Below, piece by piece: positions 1 to 7,434 of a stretch of 9,612 bases of DNA (the first letter of the stretch is position 1; each line of letters starts with the position of its first letter). The position numbers were made by a program, and so were the translations under genes. The stretch is from Thermodesulfobacterium sp. Lineage in GTDB: Bacteria; Desulfobacterota; Thermodesulfobacteria; Thermodesulfobacteriales; Thermodesulfobacteriaceae. The stretch lies in assembly GCA_021163085.1 (NCBI GenBank), contig JAGGXL010000049.1, forward strand, positions 1 to 9,612. The letters run 5' to 3'. Below the pieces are notes generated by a model, which worked only from the letters and a program-made list of their open reading frames with translations, had not been told where the DNA came from and searched no databases.

Positions 1-26
1 AAATAGGGTTATATAAAAAATTTAAA

Positions 27-599
27 ATGCAAAAAAATAATATAGCTTTATCTCAAAAATTGGTTGAATATTTGGAAAATAAAAAAGAGTTTATTTTAAA
101 AAAGTGGAAATCTACTTTTTGGGGTTCCTTTGGTGAGGAATCCAAAAGATTTTTTACTAAAGAAGTAGATAGATTCCAAAATCCCTTTGGATATAGAATA
201 GATGAAGCTTTTGGGGGTCTAATAGAAATTTTATTTGGAGAATTTAATTGGGAAGAGGCAAATTATTATTTAAATAGACTTATTCAATTAAGAGCTATTC
301 AAGAGACACTTCCTTCAAAAGCTTTAAATATGTTTATCCAGTTAAAAAGTATAATAAGAAAAGATTTGGGAGAAGAAATAGTAAAAAAATTCGGGATAGA
401 AGAATTTCTTAAATTGGAGGATAGGATTAATGCTTTTATAATAAGAAGTTTTGATTTCTTTATAGATTATAGAGAAAGATTAAATCAACTTAGATATGAT
501 GAATGGAAAAGAGCCCACTTTTTACTTTTAAAAAGAGCAGGTTTGGTTTATGACCCTATGGAGGGTATGCCTAAAAGTGATTCTGAAGAAATTAACTAA
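27..599 (+). CDS. RsbRD N-terminal-domain-like protein heading the dsr operon
   Basis: A 190-residue soluble protein, predicted mostly helical, with no signal peptide or membrane segment. The N-terminal pattern (KKEFILKKW at about 23-27, then a stretch ending in RFQNPFGYRIDEAF at about 49-62) resembles the RsbRD_N family. In stressosome RsbR proteins that domain is a sensor module; here it stands alone with no STAS domain. As far as I recall, genes of this type sit just before dsrM in many sulfate reducers, but their role is unknown. The stop is followed directly by a second in-frame TAA, and dsrM starts 21 nt downstream, so co-transcription is likely. The ATG at 27 has only a poor Shine-Dalgarno sequence. 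The frame is open to the window edge but contains no earlier ATG/GTG/TTG, so this start is preferred. Family assignment is from motif memory, not a search. Confidence 0.75.
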   Translation: MQKNNIALSQKLVEYLENKKEFILKKWKSTFWGSFGEESKRFFTKEVDRFQNPFGYRIDEAFGGLIEILFGEFNWEEANYYLNRLIQLRAIQETLPSKALNMFIQLKSIIRKDLGEEIVKKFGIEEFLKLEDRINAFIIRSFDFFIDYRERLNQLRYDEWKRAHFLLLKRAGLVYDPMEGMPKSDSEEIN

Positions 600-620
600 T
601 AAAAGGAGAGGGAGTGGGTT

Positions 621-1703
621 ATGAATGCATTAGTAAGTTTTATAATTTTTGGTATTTTAGTTGCTATACCTTGGTTTGGAGTAAGAGTATTAGGTTGGGA
701 AAGTTTATTTGGAATTGTGATTCCTTATGTTTGTTTTCTTGTTTTTGTAATAGGGTTAATTTATCGGATTATAGATTGGGCTAAATCTCCTGTACCTTAT
801 AAAATTCCTACAACATGTGGGCAACAAAAGAGTCTTTCTTGGATAAAAAGAAGTTTAAGGGATAGATTGGAAAACCCTTTTACTACTTGGGAAGTAGTTT
901 TAAGAATGTTTTTTGAGGTTGTATTTTTTAGGAGTTTATTTAGAAACTTAAGAGCAGATTTACAAGGTAAAAGATTAATTTATGGATCTGCTAAATGGTT
1001 ATGGCTTGGTGCTATTTTATTTCATTGGTCTTTTTTTATAATCCTTTTAAGACATATAAGGCTTTTTACTAATCCTGTCCCAGAGATTATTCAGGGATTA
1101 GATTATTTGGATAGTTTTATTCAATCCTTTGGAGTGCCCCCGATATACATTACAGATATATTAATTTTAGCTGGTTTAACTTTTCTTTTGTTGAGAAGAC
1201 TTATAGATTCAAAGGTTTCTTATTTATCCTATGGTTCTGATTTCTTTCCTTTATTCTTGCTCCTTGGAATTGGAATTACAGGGGTTTTAATGAGATATTA
1301 TTTTAAAGTAGATTTATATGCAGTTAAACAGTTAACTCTTGGGCTTGCTACATTTCATCCAACAATTCCTGAAGGAGCAAAAATAGGAACAATTTTTTAT
1401 ATTCATCTTTTTTTAGTTTCTACACTCGCTGCCTATTTTCCATTTAGTAAACTCGTTCATATGGTAGGAGTGTTTTTTAGTGTAACTCGTAATATGCCTA
1501 ATAATAATCGTGCTGTAAGATATGTTAATCCTTGGGAATACCCTGTAAAACATTATACTTATTATGAATATCAAGAAAGATTTAAAGATAAAATGATAGA
1601 AGCAGGAATACCTATAGATGAAGAAGTACAACCTGAAGAAGAACATGAGTGGTACAGTTTATATATAGTAGGAAGTAAACTTCCACCTAAAATTAAAAGT
1701 TAA
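621..1703 (+). CDS. dsrM: DsrM, cytochrome b subunit of the DsrMKJOP complex
   Basis: Integral membrane dihaem cytochrome b of the NarI (nitrate reductase gamma) family. It is thought to oxidise menaquinol and pass electrons to DsrK. The 360 residues show about six hydrophobic segments (about 3-20, 28-52, 123-147, 175-193, 207-226, 256-288). The two N-terminal helices before the NarI-like core are typical of the longer DsrM of sulfate reducers. Candidate haem ligands are His135/His145 on one helix and His262/His280 near the last; the latter pair is spaced 18 residues, as in NarI. A hydrophilic tail of about 70 residues follows. The start is supported by purine-rich AAAAGGAGAGGGAG at 601-613. 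dsrK begins 18 nt after the stop. Identification rests on fold, motifs and the invariant M-K-J-O-P gene order. Confidence 0.95.
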   Translation: MNALVSFIIFGILVAIPWFGVRVLGWESLFGIVIPYVCFLVFVIGLIYRIIDWAKSPVPYKIPTTCGQQKSLSWIKRSLRDRLENPFTTWEVVLRMFFEVVFFRSLFRNLRADLQGKRLIYGSAKWLWLGAILFHWSFFIILLRHIRLFTNPVPEIIQGLDYLDSFIQSFGVPPIYITDILILAGLTFLLLRRLIDSKVSYLSYGSDFFPLFLLLGIGITGVLMRYYFKVDLYAVKQLTLGLATFHPTIPEGAKIGTIFYIHLFLVSTLAAYFPFSKLVHMVGVFFSVTRNMPNNNRAVRYVNPWEYPVKHYTYYEYQERFKDKMIEAGIPIDEEVQPEEEHEWYSLYIVGSKLPPKIKS

Positions 1704-1721
1704 TAAAGGGAGGTAAAGAAT

Positions 1722-3368
1722 ATGAGTCTTCCTAAACCTGATGAATTGTTGACTGATGTAAATTTATATAAAACCCCAGAAAAAGATTGGATGGATATAA
1801 AACCTGAATTAAAAAGAGGAATATATTGTGGTATTGTTGAACCTAATATAATGGAAGATTTAGGACTTCCAAGTTTTGGTAAATGGCAAGTTTCTGATGA
1901 AAAATGGCCTCTTCCTGAAAATTGGAAAGAAATTGTGAAAGAAGAAATTTTGAGAAGAATGGAAATGCATAGATCTTTTAAGCTTTTTATGGATATATGT
2001 GTAAGATGCGGAGCCTGTGCAGATAAATGTCATTTCTTTTTAGGAACAGGTGATCCTAAAAATATGCCAGTTTTAAGAGCAGAACTTATAAGATCTATAA
2101 TAAAAGGTGAATTTTCTACTTTTGGTAAACTTTTTGGAAAATTTGCAGGGGCAAGAGAACTTACTGAAGATGTAATTAAAGAATGGTTTTATTACTTTTA
2201 TCAATGCACTGAATGTAGGAGATGTTCAGTTTTTTGTCCTTATGGGATAGATACTGCTGAAATTACTATTATGGGGAGAGAAATTTTACACAAATTGGGA
2301 ATTGCTACAGATTGGGCAATGAAGCCTGTTCATAATAGTTATTTTGTAGGCAATCATGTAGGAGTTCCACCTCAATCATTTAAAGAAAATTTGGAATTTC
2401 TTACATGGGAATTTGAAGAAATTACAGGTATTCATATAGATCTTGATAAATATATTAATAGAAAAGGCGCTGAAATCATGTTTGTTCCTCTTTCAGGAGA
2501 CTATTTTGCTGATCCAGGTATTTATACAATGTTGGGTTATCTTGTTTTGTTTCATTATCTTGATTTAGATGTAACTATGAGTCCTTTTGCTTCTGAAGGT
2601 GGAAATTTTGGATATTTTAATAGTTTAGAAGTGGCTAAAAGACTTCATGCTAAAGTATATGAAGAAGCTAAAAGACTTAAAGTAAAGTGGATTCTTGGTG
2701 GTGAGTGTGGTCATATGTGGAGAGTCTGGAATCAGTATCATAACACTTGGTTTGGTCCTATAGATTTCTTAGAAGTTCCAAAATCTCCTATTACTGGAAC
2801 TGTATTTGAACATGCTAAATCTAATAAAATTGTGCATATAATTGAGTTTACAGCAGATTTAATTGCTCACAATAAATTAAAATTAGATCCTTCAAGAAAT
2901 GATCATGTAATAGTTACTTTTCATGATTCTTGTAATCCTGCAAGAGCTCTGGGAATTTTTGAAGAACCAAGATTTATTTTAAGACATGTTTGTAATAATT
3001 TTGTTGAAATGCCAGAAAATACGATTAGAGAAAAAACCTTTTGTTGTGGAAGTGGTGCTGGTCTTAATGCAGGTGAAAATTTAGAATTAAGACAAAGAGG
3101 GGGTTTCCCAAGAGCAAATGCAGTAGAATATGTTCATAAAAAATATGGAGTTAATCAATTAGTTTGTATTTGTGCTATTGATAGAGCTGTTTTTCCTACA
3201 TTATTGCAATATTGGGTTCCTGGAGTTGAGGTAAGTGGTGTACATGAACTTGTGGCTAATGCACTTGTTTTTGAAGGAGAAAAATCAAGAACTGAAGACT
3301 TAAGAAGAAGACCTTTAAAACATCCCGTTAAAGGTGTAGACCAACCTACAGAAGGGGAGGAGGGATAA
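1722..3368 (+). CDS. dsrK: DsrK, HdrD-like iron-sulfur subunit of the DsrMKJOP complex
   Basis: Cytoplasmic-face iron-sulfur protein related to heterodisulfide reductase subunit D. It is proposed to deliver electrons to the DsrC trisulfide/disulfide made by sulfite reductase. Of its 548 residues, two ferredoxin-type [4Fe-4S] sites are clear: C93-x2-C96-x2-C99-x3-C103 and C162-x2-C165-x2-C168-x3-C172-P. Two CCG-type halves follow. The first keeps only part of the motif (GGECGHMWR, C329). The second is complete: C404-x36-C441-C442-G, then C482-x-C484, the catalytic noncubane-cluster site of HdrB/HdrD proteins. No membrane segment is seen, in keeping with docking on DsrM. Shine-Dalgarno GGGAGGT at 1708-1714 is 7 nt from the ATG. 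dsrJ starts 3 nt after the stop, with its ribosome-binding site inside the dsrK 3' end. Confidence 0.97.
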   Translation: MSLPKPDELLTDVNLYKTPEKDWMDIKPELKRGIYCGIVEPNIMEDLGLPSFGKWQVSDEKWPLPENWKEIVKEEILRRMEMHRSFKLFMDICVRCGACADKCHFFLGTGDPKNMPVLRAELIRSIIKGEFSTFGKLFGKFAGARELTEDVIKEWFYYFYQCTECRRCSVFCPYGIDTAEITIMGREILHKLGIATDWAMKPVHNSYFVGNHVGVPPQSFKENLEFLTWEFEEITGIHIDLDKYINRKGAEIMFVPLSGDYFADPGIYTMLGYLVLFHYLDLDVTMSPFASEGGNFGYFNSLEVAKRLHAKVYEEAKRLKVKWILGGECGHMWRVWNQYHNTWFGPIDFLEVPKSPITGTVFEHAKSNKIVHIIEFTADLIAHNKLKLDPSRNDHVIVTFHDSCNPARALGIFEEPRFILRHVCNNFVEMPENTIREKTFCCGSGAGLNAGENLELRQRGGFPRANAVEYVHKKYGVNQLVCICAIDRAVFPTLLQYWVPGVEVSGVHELVANALVFEGEKSRTEDLRRRPLKHPVKGVDQPTEGEEG

Positions 3369-3371
3369 ACC

Positions 3372-3758
3372 ATGTATAATGCCGAAAAAGTGATACCTTT
3401 TATAATTATTCTAATTATATTTTTTACTATACCCATGTGGTTAAATTTTGGAAGATTGGAAGCCATTCCACAGCCAGAACTTCCAAAGGAAGAAAAAAAG
3501 TGTGTTGAGTCAAAAGAATATATGAGAGCCTACCATATGAAGTTATTGGATAATTGGAGAAAAAAAGCTATTCGTGAGAATCAGCATTTATATACTGCAA
3601 GTAATGGAAAAAATTATACTATAAGCTTACAGAGAACCTGTATGAAGTGTCATACTAATAAAGAAAAATTTTGTGATAAATGTCATAATTTTGTGATAAC
3701 GCACCCAGATTGTTGGGATTGCCATATTGCACCGGAGGTGGCGAAAAAATGGCAATAA
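3372..3758 (+). CDS. dsrJ: DsrJ, triheme cytochrome c of the DsrMKJOP complex
   Basis: Small membrane-anchored periplasmic cytochrome c of 128 residues. An uncleaved-looking signal anchor spans about residues 7-24. Three CxxCH haem sites follow: C90-x2-C93-H94, C101-x2-C104-H105 and C114-x2-C117-H118. Besides the haem cysteines there is one other cysteine, Cys44, just after the anchor and before a conserved-looking KEYMRAYHMKLL region. In DsrJ of Allochromatium vinosum an equivalent cysteine is an unusual axial haem ligand, and Cys44 is the obvious candidate here (inference). The role of DsrJ is unsettled; proposals include exchange of electrons or sulfur with the periplasm. The start is served by GGGGAGGAGG at the end of dsrK. 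The last 10 nt overlap dsrO. Confidence 0.95.
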   Translation: MYNAEKVIPFIIILIIFFTIPMWLNFGRLEAIPQPELPKEEKKCVESKEYMRAYHMKLLDNWRKKAIRENQHLYTASNGKNYTISLQRTCMKCHTNKEKFCDKCHNFVITHPDCWDCHIAPEVAKKWQ

Positions 3759-4543
3759 AAAGAAGAGACTTTTTAAAATTAACAGGTTTAACTTTAGTAG
3801 GGACTGCAGCTTCTGCTGCAGTCGGGGATTTATTAACAAGGGGAGAGGTTAAGGCACAGGAATATGCAACTCCCCCAGAAGCCTTAAAAGGCAAGAGATG
3901 GGCAATGGTTATTGATGTAAAGAAATGTAAAGAAGGTCAAAAAAAGGGATGTGGAAAGAAATGTATTGAAGTTTGTCATTATTTACACAACGTTCCATCA
4001 ATTCCTGATAAGAAGAAAGAAATAAAATGGATTTGGGAAGATGAATTTGAACATGCTTTCCCAGAACAGACAGATGAGTATCTTGAGGAAATTTTTAAAG
4101 ATGTTCCATTCATGCTTCTATGTAATCAATGTGACAATCCCCCTTGTGTAAGAGTGTGTCCTACTAAGGCTACTTTTAAAAGAGAAGACGGAATTGTAAT
4201 GATGGATTTTCATAGATGTATAGGATGTCGTTTTTGTATGGCTGCTTGTCCTTACGGTTCAAGGTCTTTTAATTGGTTTGATCCTCGCAAGTATCTCAAA
4301 AAAGTTAATCCAGAATATCCTACTCGAACGAAAGGTGTTGTTGAGAAATGTTTATTTTGTTATGAAAGATTAGCTCAAGGTAAACTACCTGCTTGTGTAG
4401 AAGCTTGTCCTGAAAAGGCTTTAATTTTTGGAGATTTAGCTGATGAAAATTCTGAAGTAAGTAAAATTCTTAAAGAAAGAGTTGCACTTAGAAGGAAGGC
4501 AGAATTAGGAACCGGTCCTGCTGTATTTTATTTAATAGATTAA
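3749..4543 (+). CDS. dsrO: DsrO, Tat-exported four-cluster ferredoxin subunit
   Basis: Periplasmic iron-sulfur protein (264 aa from this start) that would link DsrJ or the periplasm to DsrP. The N terminus is a twin-arginine signal, K4-R5-R6-D7-F8-L9-K10, with a hydrophobic stretch and a plausible cleavage after Val34-Lys-Ala36. Four cysteine groups match a polyferredoxin of the HybA/NrfC type: C60-x7-C68-x3-C72-x3-C76; C125-x2-C128-x4-C133-x3-C137-P; C157-x2-C160-x2-C163-x3-C167-P; C201-x2-C204-x11-C216-x3-C220-P. An upstream ATG at 3710 would add 13 residues inside dsrJ. I prefer 3749 because GGAGGTGG (3734-3741) lies 7 nt before it and because the RR motif then falls at the usual distance from the N terminus. 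It overlaps dsrJ by 10 nt, suggesting translational coupling. Confidence 0.95.
   Translation: MAIKRRDFLKLTGLTLVGTAASAAVGDLLTRGEVKAQEYATPPEALKGKRWAMVIDVKKCKEGQKKGCGKKCIEVCHYLHNVPSIPDKKKEIKWIWEDEFEHAFPEQTDEYLEEIFKDVPFMLLCNQCDNPPCVRVCPTKATFKREDGIVMMDFHRCIGCRFCMAACPYGSRSFNWFDPRKYLKKVNPEYPTRTKGVVEKCLFCYERLAQGKLPACVEACPEKALIFGDLADENSEVSKILKERVALRRKAELGTGPAVFYLID
3802..3823 (+). promoter_or_regulatory. Strong mRNA hairpin within the dsrO Tat-signal codons
   Basis: GACTGCAGC (3802-3810) and GCTGCAGTC (3815-3823) are exact complements around a TTCT loop: a 9-bp stem with 6 G-C pairs in an otherwise AT-rich operon. It covers codons 18-25 of dsrO, the hydrophobic Ala-rich part of the signal peptide. 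There is no T-run, so it is not a terminator. A translational-pausing or mRNA-stability role is possible but unproven. Confidence 0.5.
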
Positions 4544-4558
4544 ATTTAATAGATTAAA
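4531..4558 (+). repeat. Perfect 14-bp tandem duplication across the dsrO stop codon
   Basis: TTTAATAGATTAAA occurs at 4531-4544 and again immediately at 4545-4558. The first copy encodes the last three residues of DsrO (Leu-Ile-Asp) and its TAA. The second copy is untranslated and helps make the 43-nt gap before dsrP. It looks like a slippage duplication. Confidence 0.9.
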
Positions 4559-4586
4559 TTAAAATTAATTATAAAGAGGTGGAGGG

Positions 4587-5777
4587 ATGATAGAGAAGGC
4601 ATTAAAAGGAAGTAAGAAATATTGGTTATGGGTATTATTTTTACTTTCAATAATTTTTATTGGATTTTTATGTTACCTCTATCAGTTTAAAGTTGGTTTA
4701 GGTATAACAGGAATGAGTAGAGATGTTTCTTGGGGATTTTATATTGCAAATTTTACCTTTTTAGTTGGAGTAGCTGCAGGAGCTGTTATGATAGTTCTTC
4801 CTTATTATTGGCATAACTATAAAGAATATGGGAAAATTACAGTATTAGGAGAATTTCTTGCTGTTGCTGCAGTTACTATGTGTTTGCTTTTTGTTGTAGT
4901 TGATCTTGGTAAAATTATGAGGGTTTTTAATGTTCTTAGATTTCCTACCCCTAATTCTGTAATGTTTTATGATGTAATTGTTCTCAATGGATATTTACTT
5001 TTAAATTTAATTTGTGGATGGACAGTTTTACATTCAGAATACAAGGGCACTAAATATCCTTCTTGGTTAAAACCGATTATTTACTTAGCTATTGTCTGGG
5101 CACCAAGCATTCATATTGTTACCGCTTTTCTCTATCAGGGCTTACCTGGGCGTCATTTTTGGTTAACTGCAGTTATGGCTCCAAGATTTTTGGCTTCTGC
5201 TTTTTCAGCAGGTCCGGCTTTGGTTTTAGTAGCAGCCTTATTATTAAAAAAGGTAGCAAATTTTGACCCTGGTAAAAAAGCCATAGATTCTTTAGCAAAA
5301 ACTGTTGCTTATGCTTTTATTATAAATGTTCTTTTATTTATTTTTGAATTGTTTACAGCATTTTATAGCGGTATTCATAGTCACCAGGCACCTATTAAAT
5401 ATTTATTCGTAGGTTTAGAAGGACATGCTGAATGGGTTCCTTTTATGTGGATTGCTACTATTTTGGCAATTGTAGGAATCCTCCTTCTTGTGATTCCCTC
5501 TACCAGAAAAAATGAGACTACTTTAGTTTTGGCGTGTATTGCTGTTTTTATTTCATGCTGGATTGATAAAGGAATAGGTCTAATTACTGGAGGATATACT
5601 CCTACACCTTTTGAAACAATAACACCTTATAGACCTACTTTACCTGAAATTGGAATTACTTTAGGTGTTTGGGCTGTTGGATTTCTGATTATGACTATTC
5701 TTTACAAGATTGTTTTAGAAGTTAAATCCTCTAAAGAGTTAGTAGTAAAATACGAAGGAGTTTTGTATAAAAAGTAA
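4587..5777 (+). CDS. dsrP: DsrP, NrfD-family membrane subunit of the DsrMKJOP complex
   Basis: Integral membrane quinone-interacting protein of the NrfD/PsrC/HybB family. It partners DsrO and is expected to exchange electrons with menaquinone. The 396 residues show ten hydrophobic spans (about 12-33, 51-72, 85-106, 127-147, 163-182, 194-220, 236-260, 283-303, 311-330, 354-376). The GMSRDVSWGFYIANF block at 42-56 before helix 2 is characteristic of the family. There are no haem or iron-sulfur motifs, as expected. The start at 4587 follows GAGGTGGAGGG. The 43-nt gap after dsrO contains half of a 14-bp tandem duplication. It is the last gene of the core complex and is followed by a GC-rich hairpin before the next gene. 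Confidence 0.95.
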   Translation: MIEKALKGSKKYWLWVLFLLSIIFIGFLCYLYQFKVGLGITGMSRDVSWGFYIANFTFLVGVAAGAVMIVLPYYWHNYKEYGKITVLGEFLAVAAVTMCLLFVVVDLGKIMRVFNVLRFPTPNSVMFYDVIVLNGYLLLNLICGWTVLHSEYKGTKYPSWLKPIIYLAIVWAPSIHIVTAFLYQGLPGRHFWLTAVMAPRFLASAFSAGPALVLVAALLLKKVANFDPGKKAIDSLAKTVAYAFIINVLLFIFELFTAFYSGIHSHQAPIKYLFVGLEGHAEWVPFMWIATILAIVGILLLVIPSTRKNETTLVLACIAVFISCWIDKGIGLITGGYTPTPFETITPYRPTLPEIGITLGVWAVGFLIMTILYKIVLEVKSSKELVVKYEGVLYKK

Positions 5778-5793
5778 TTAGATTAGCCTGATT

Positions 5794-5811
5794 AGGGGAG
5801 TTTTCTCCCCT
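5794..5811 (+). terminator. Hairpin between dsrP and cbiA, possible (partial) terminator
   Basis: AGGGGAG (5794-5800) and CTCCCCT (5805-5811) form a 7-bp GC-rich stem with a TTTT loop, followed by CTTTTACC. The T-run is short, so read-through is likely. It sits 16 nt after the dsrP stop and 14 nt before the cbiA ATG. It could lower expression of the cbiA-ferredoxin pair relative to dsrMKJOP, or act as an mRNA processing or stability element. Confidence 0.55.
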
Positions 5812-5825
5812 CTTTTACCTTCCTT

Positions 5826-7223
5826 ATGAAATTCTTTTATAACATCCCTCGTGTACTTATTTCATCTCATAAGGGTGGTGCAGGTAAGACTGTCTTTACT
5901 ATCGGTTTAATTTCTGCTCTTAAATCTTTAGGTCTTAATTTATCTGCGTTTAAAAAAGGGCCTGATTACATAGATGCAGGGTGGTTAAGCAAAATTTCAG
6001 AAACTTTTTGTAGAAATTTAGATTTATTTTTATTTGACGAAAAAGACAATTTATATTCTTTTTATGTGGGATCAAAAAATTGCGAAATTGCCATTATTGA
6101 AGGAAACAGAGGACTTTTTGACGGGCTTGATATATTTGGAAGTTGTAGCACTGCAAAACTTGCTCAGATTTTAAAAGCTCCTATAATTTTAATTTTAGAC
6201 TGTACCAAAACTACCAGAAGCCTTGCAGCATTGGTGAAAGGATTTCTGGAATTTGAAAAAGGAATAGAAATAAAAGGTGTGATACTCAATAAAATAGCAA
6301 GACCAAGACACGAAAATATAATTAGAAATTCTATAGAATATTATACAAACATTAAGGTATTAGGTGCTATTCCAAAAATTAAAAATTTACCTGCAGAAAG
6401 ACATTTAGGATTGATTACCTCTTATGAATATAATGACAAAACTTTTTTGAAGCAACTGCAAAAAATAATAAAAGAAAATGTGGATATAGAAGAGATATTA
6501 AAAATCAGTAAAAATGTACCTACTTTAGAAATAGAAATACCTCAAATTGAAGACAATATAAATTACAGAGATATTAAAATTGGTGTATTTAGAGATGAAG
6601 CCTTTCAATTTTATTATCCTGAAAATCTGGAATTTTTAGCTAAATTGGGGGCAGAATTAATTTTTATTAATGCACTTAAAGATAAAAAATTGCCTAAGGT
6701 TTCAGCTTTATATTTAGGAGGGGGTTTTCCTGAAATAAAGGCTGAAGAATTATCCGAAAATAAGGAACTTTTAAAAGATGTAAAAGATGTTATACTTGAA
6801 GGAATGCCAGTTTATGCGGAATGTGGAGGTTTAATGTACTTGGGAGAAAAAATTATATGGAATGAAAAAGAATATCCTATGAGCAAGGTTTTACCGATAA
6901 CATTTGTTGTAGAAAGGTTTCCACAGGGACATGGATATGTAATAGCTAAAGTAAAAGAAAAAAATTCTTATTTTGATGTAGGAACATCAATAAAGGGACA
7001 CGAATTTCATTATTCTAAGCCTGTTGAAACAAAAATTGATAAAAATTTTAAGTTTGTGTTTGAGTTAGAAAAGGGTAACGGATTTGACGGAAAAAGAGAC
7101 GGAATTATATATAAAAATTTATTAGCAACCTATACCCATATTCATATTTTTAGTGTAAAATGTTGGGCAACTAATTTTTTAAAAAAGGCGCAAGAGTTTA
7201 AAGAGCAAAATAAAAATAATTAA
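5826..7223 (+). CDS. cbiA: CbiA-family glutamine amidotransferase, probable DsrN (sirohaem amidation)
   Basis: ATP- and glutamine-dependent a,c-diamide synthase family protein of 465 aa, the full family length. The N-terminal dethiobiotin-synthetase-like ATPase domain has the P-loop-like S13-S-H-K-G-G-A-G-K-T22, a KGPDYIDAGW block at 44-53 and E92-G-N-R-G-L-F-D-G100. The C-terminal class I-type glutaminase domain has YLGGGFPE, the nucleophile Cys333 in YAECGGLMYLG, GHEFHYSK at 391-398 and YTHIH with His438/His440 as catalytic histidine candidates. Cobyrinate a,c-diamidation for B12 is the family reaction. Next to dsr genes, a homologue called DsrN is thought to amidate sirohaem for sulfite reductase. 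No other cobalamin gene is nearby, so I favour that role (inference). The ATG has no Shine-Dalgarno sequence, and the frame upstream closes at 5793 without another start. Confidence 0.9.
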   Translation: MKFFYNIPRVLISSHKGGAGKTVFTIGLISALKSLGLNLSAFKKGPDYIDAGWLSKISETFCRNLDLFLFDEKDNLYSFYVGSKNCEIAIIEGNRGLFDGLDIFGSCSTAKLAQILKAPIILILDCTKTTRSLAALVKGFLEFEKGIEIKGVILNKIARPRHENIIRNSIEYYTNIKVLGAIPKIKNLPAERHLGLITSYEYNDKTFLKQLQKIIKENVDIEEILKISKNVPTLEIEIPQIEDNINYRDIKIGVFRDEAFQFYYPENLEFLAKLGAELIFINALKDKKLPKVSALYLGGGFPEIKAEELSENKELLKDVKDVILEGMPVYAECGGLMYLGEKIIWNEKEYPMSKVLPITFVVERFPQGHGYVIAKVKEKNSYFDVGTSIKGHEFHYSKPVETKIDKNFKFVFELEKGNGFDGKRDGIIYKNLLATYTHIHIFSVKCWATNFLKKAQEFKEQNKNN

Positions 7224-7237
7224 AAAGGAGGTGTGAC

Positions 7238-7426
7238 ATGGTTGAAATTACTATTAATTATGACACTTGTGAAGCTTGTGGTACTTGTATAGACTCTTGT
7301 CCTGCTCAGGTGTATGACAAAGGAGATGATGACAAGCCTATTCCAGCAAGACCAGATGAGTGCATGTTATGTTTTACCTGTGTAGAAGTCTGTCCAACAG
7401 GATCTATTACAGTTAAAGAACTTTAA
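7238..7426 (+). CDS. 2[4Fe-4S] ferredoxin at the end of the dsr operon
   Basis: A 62-residue low-molecular-mass ferredoxin with two complete cluster-binding motifs: C11-x2-C14-x2-C17-x3-C21-P and C42-x2-C45-x2-C48-x3-C52-P. The linker between them is acidic and aspartate-rich (residues 27-32), like many clostridial-type ferredoxins. It starts 14 nt after cbiA, with one of the strongest ribosome-binding sites in the window (AAGGAGGTG at 7225-7233, 4 nt before the ATG), so it is probably made in higher amounts than the gene before it. Its place in the operon suggests a soluble electron carrier for sulfite reduction, but the partner cannot be read from the sequence. Confidence 0.95.
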   Translation: MVEITINYDTCEACGTCIDSCPAQVYDKGDDDKPIPARPDECMLCFTCVEVCPTGSITVKEL

Positions 7427-7434
7427 AAATTATA

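Noticed and set aside
3165..3176. DsrK second CCG domain ends in Cys-x-Cys (C482, C484) rather than the Cys-x2-Cys of HdrB
   Set aside because: From memory, DsrK proteins of other sulfate reducers carry the same CICAID sequence, so this is probably the family form and not a defect.
3710..3748. Longer dsrO start at ATG 3710
   Set aside because: It lies inside dsrJ haem codons, has no ribosome-binding site, and pushes the twin-arginine motif too far from the N terminus; 3749 has a clear GGAGGTGG.
5063..5266. 67-aa open frame inside dsrP
   Set aside because: Out-of-frame shadow of a well-supported membrane gene, with no ribosome-binding site or recognisable motif.
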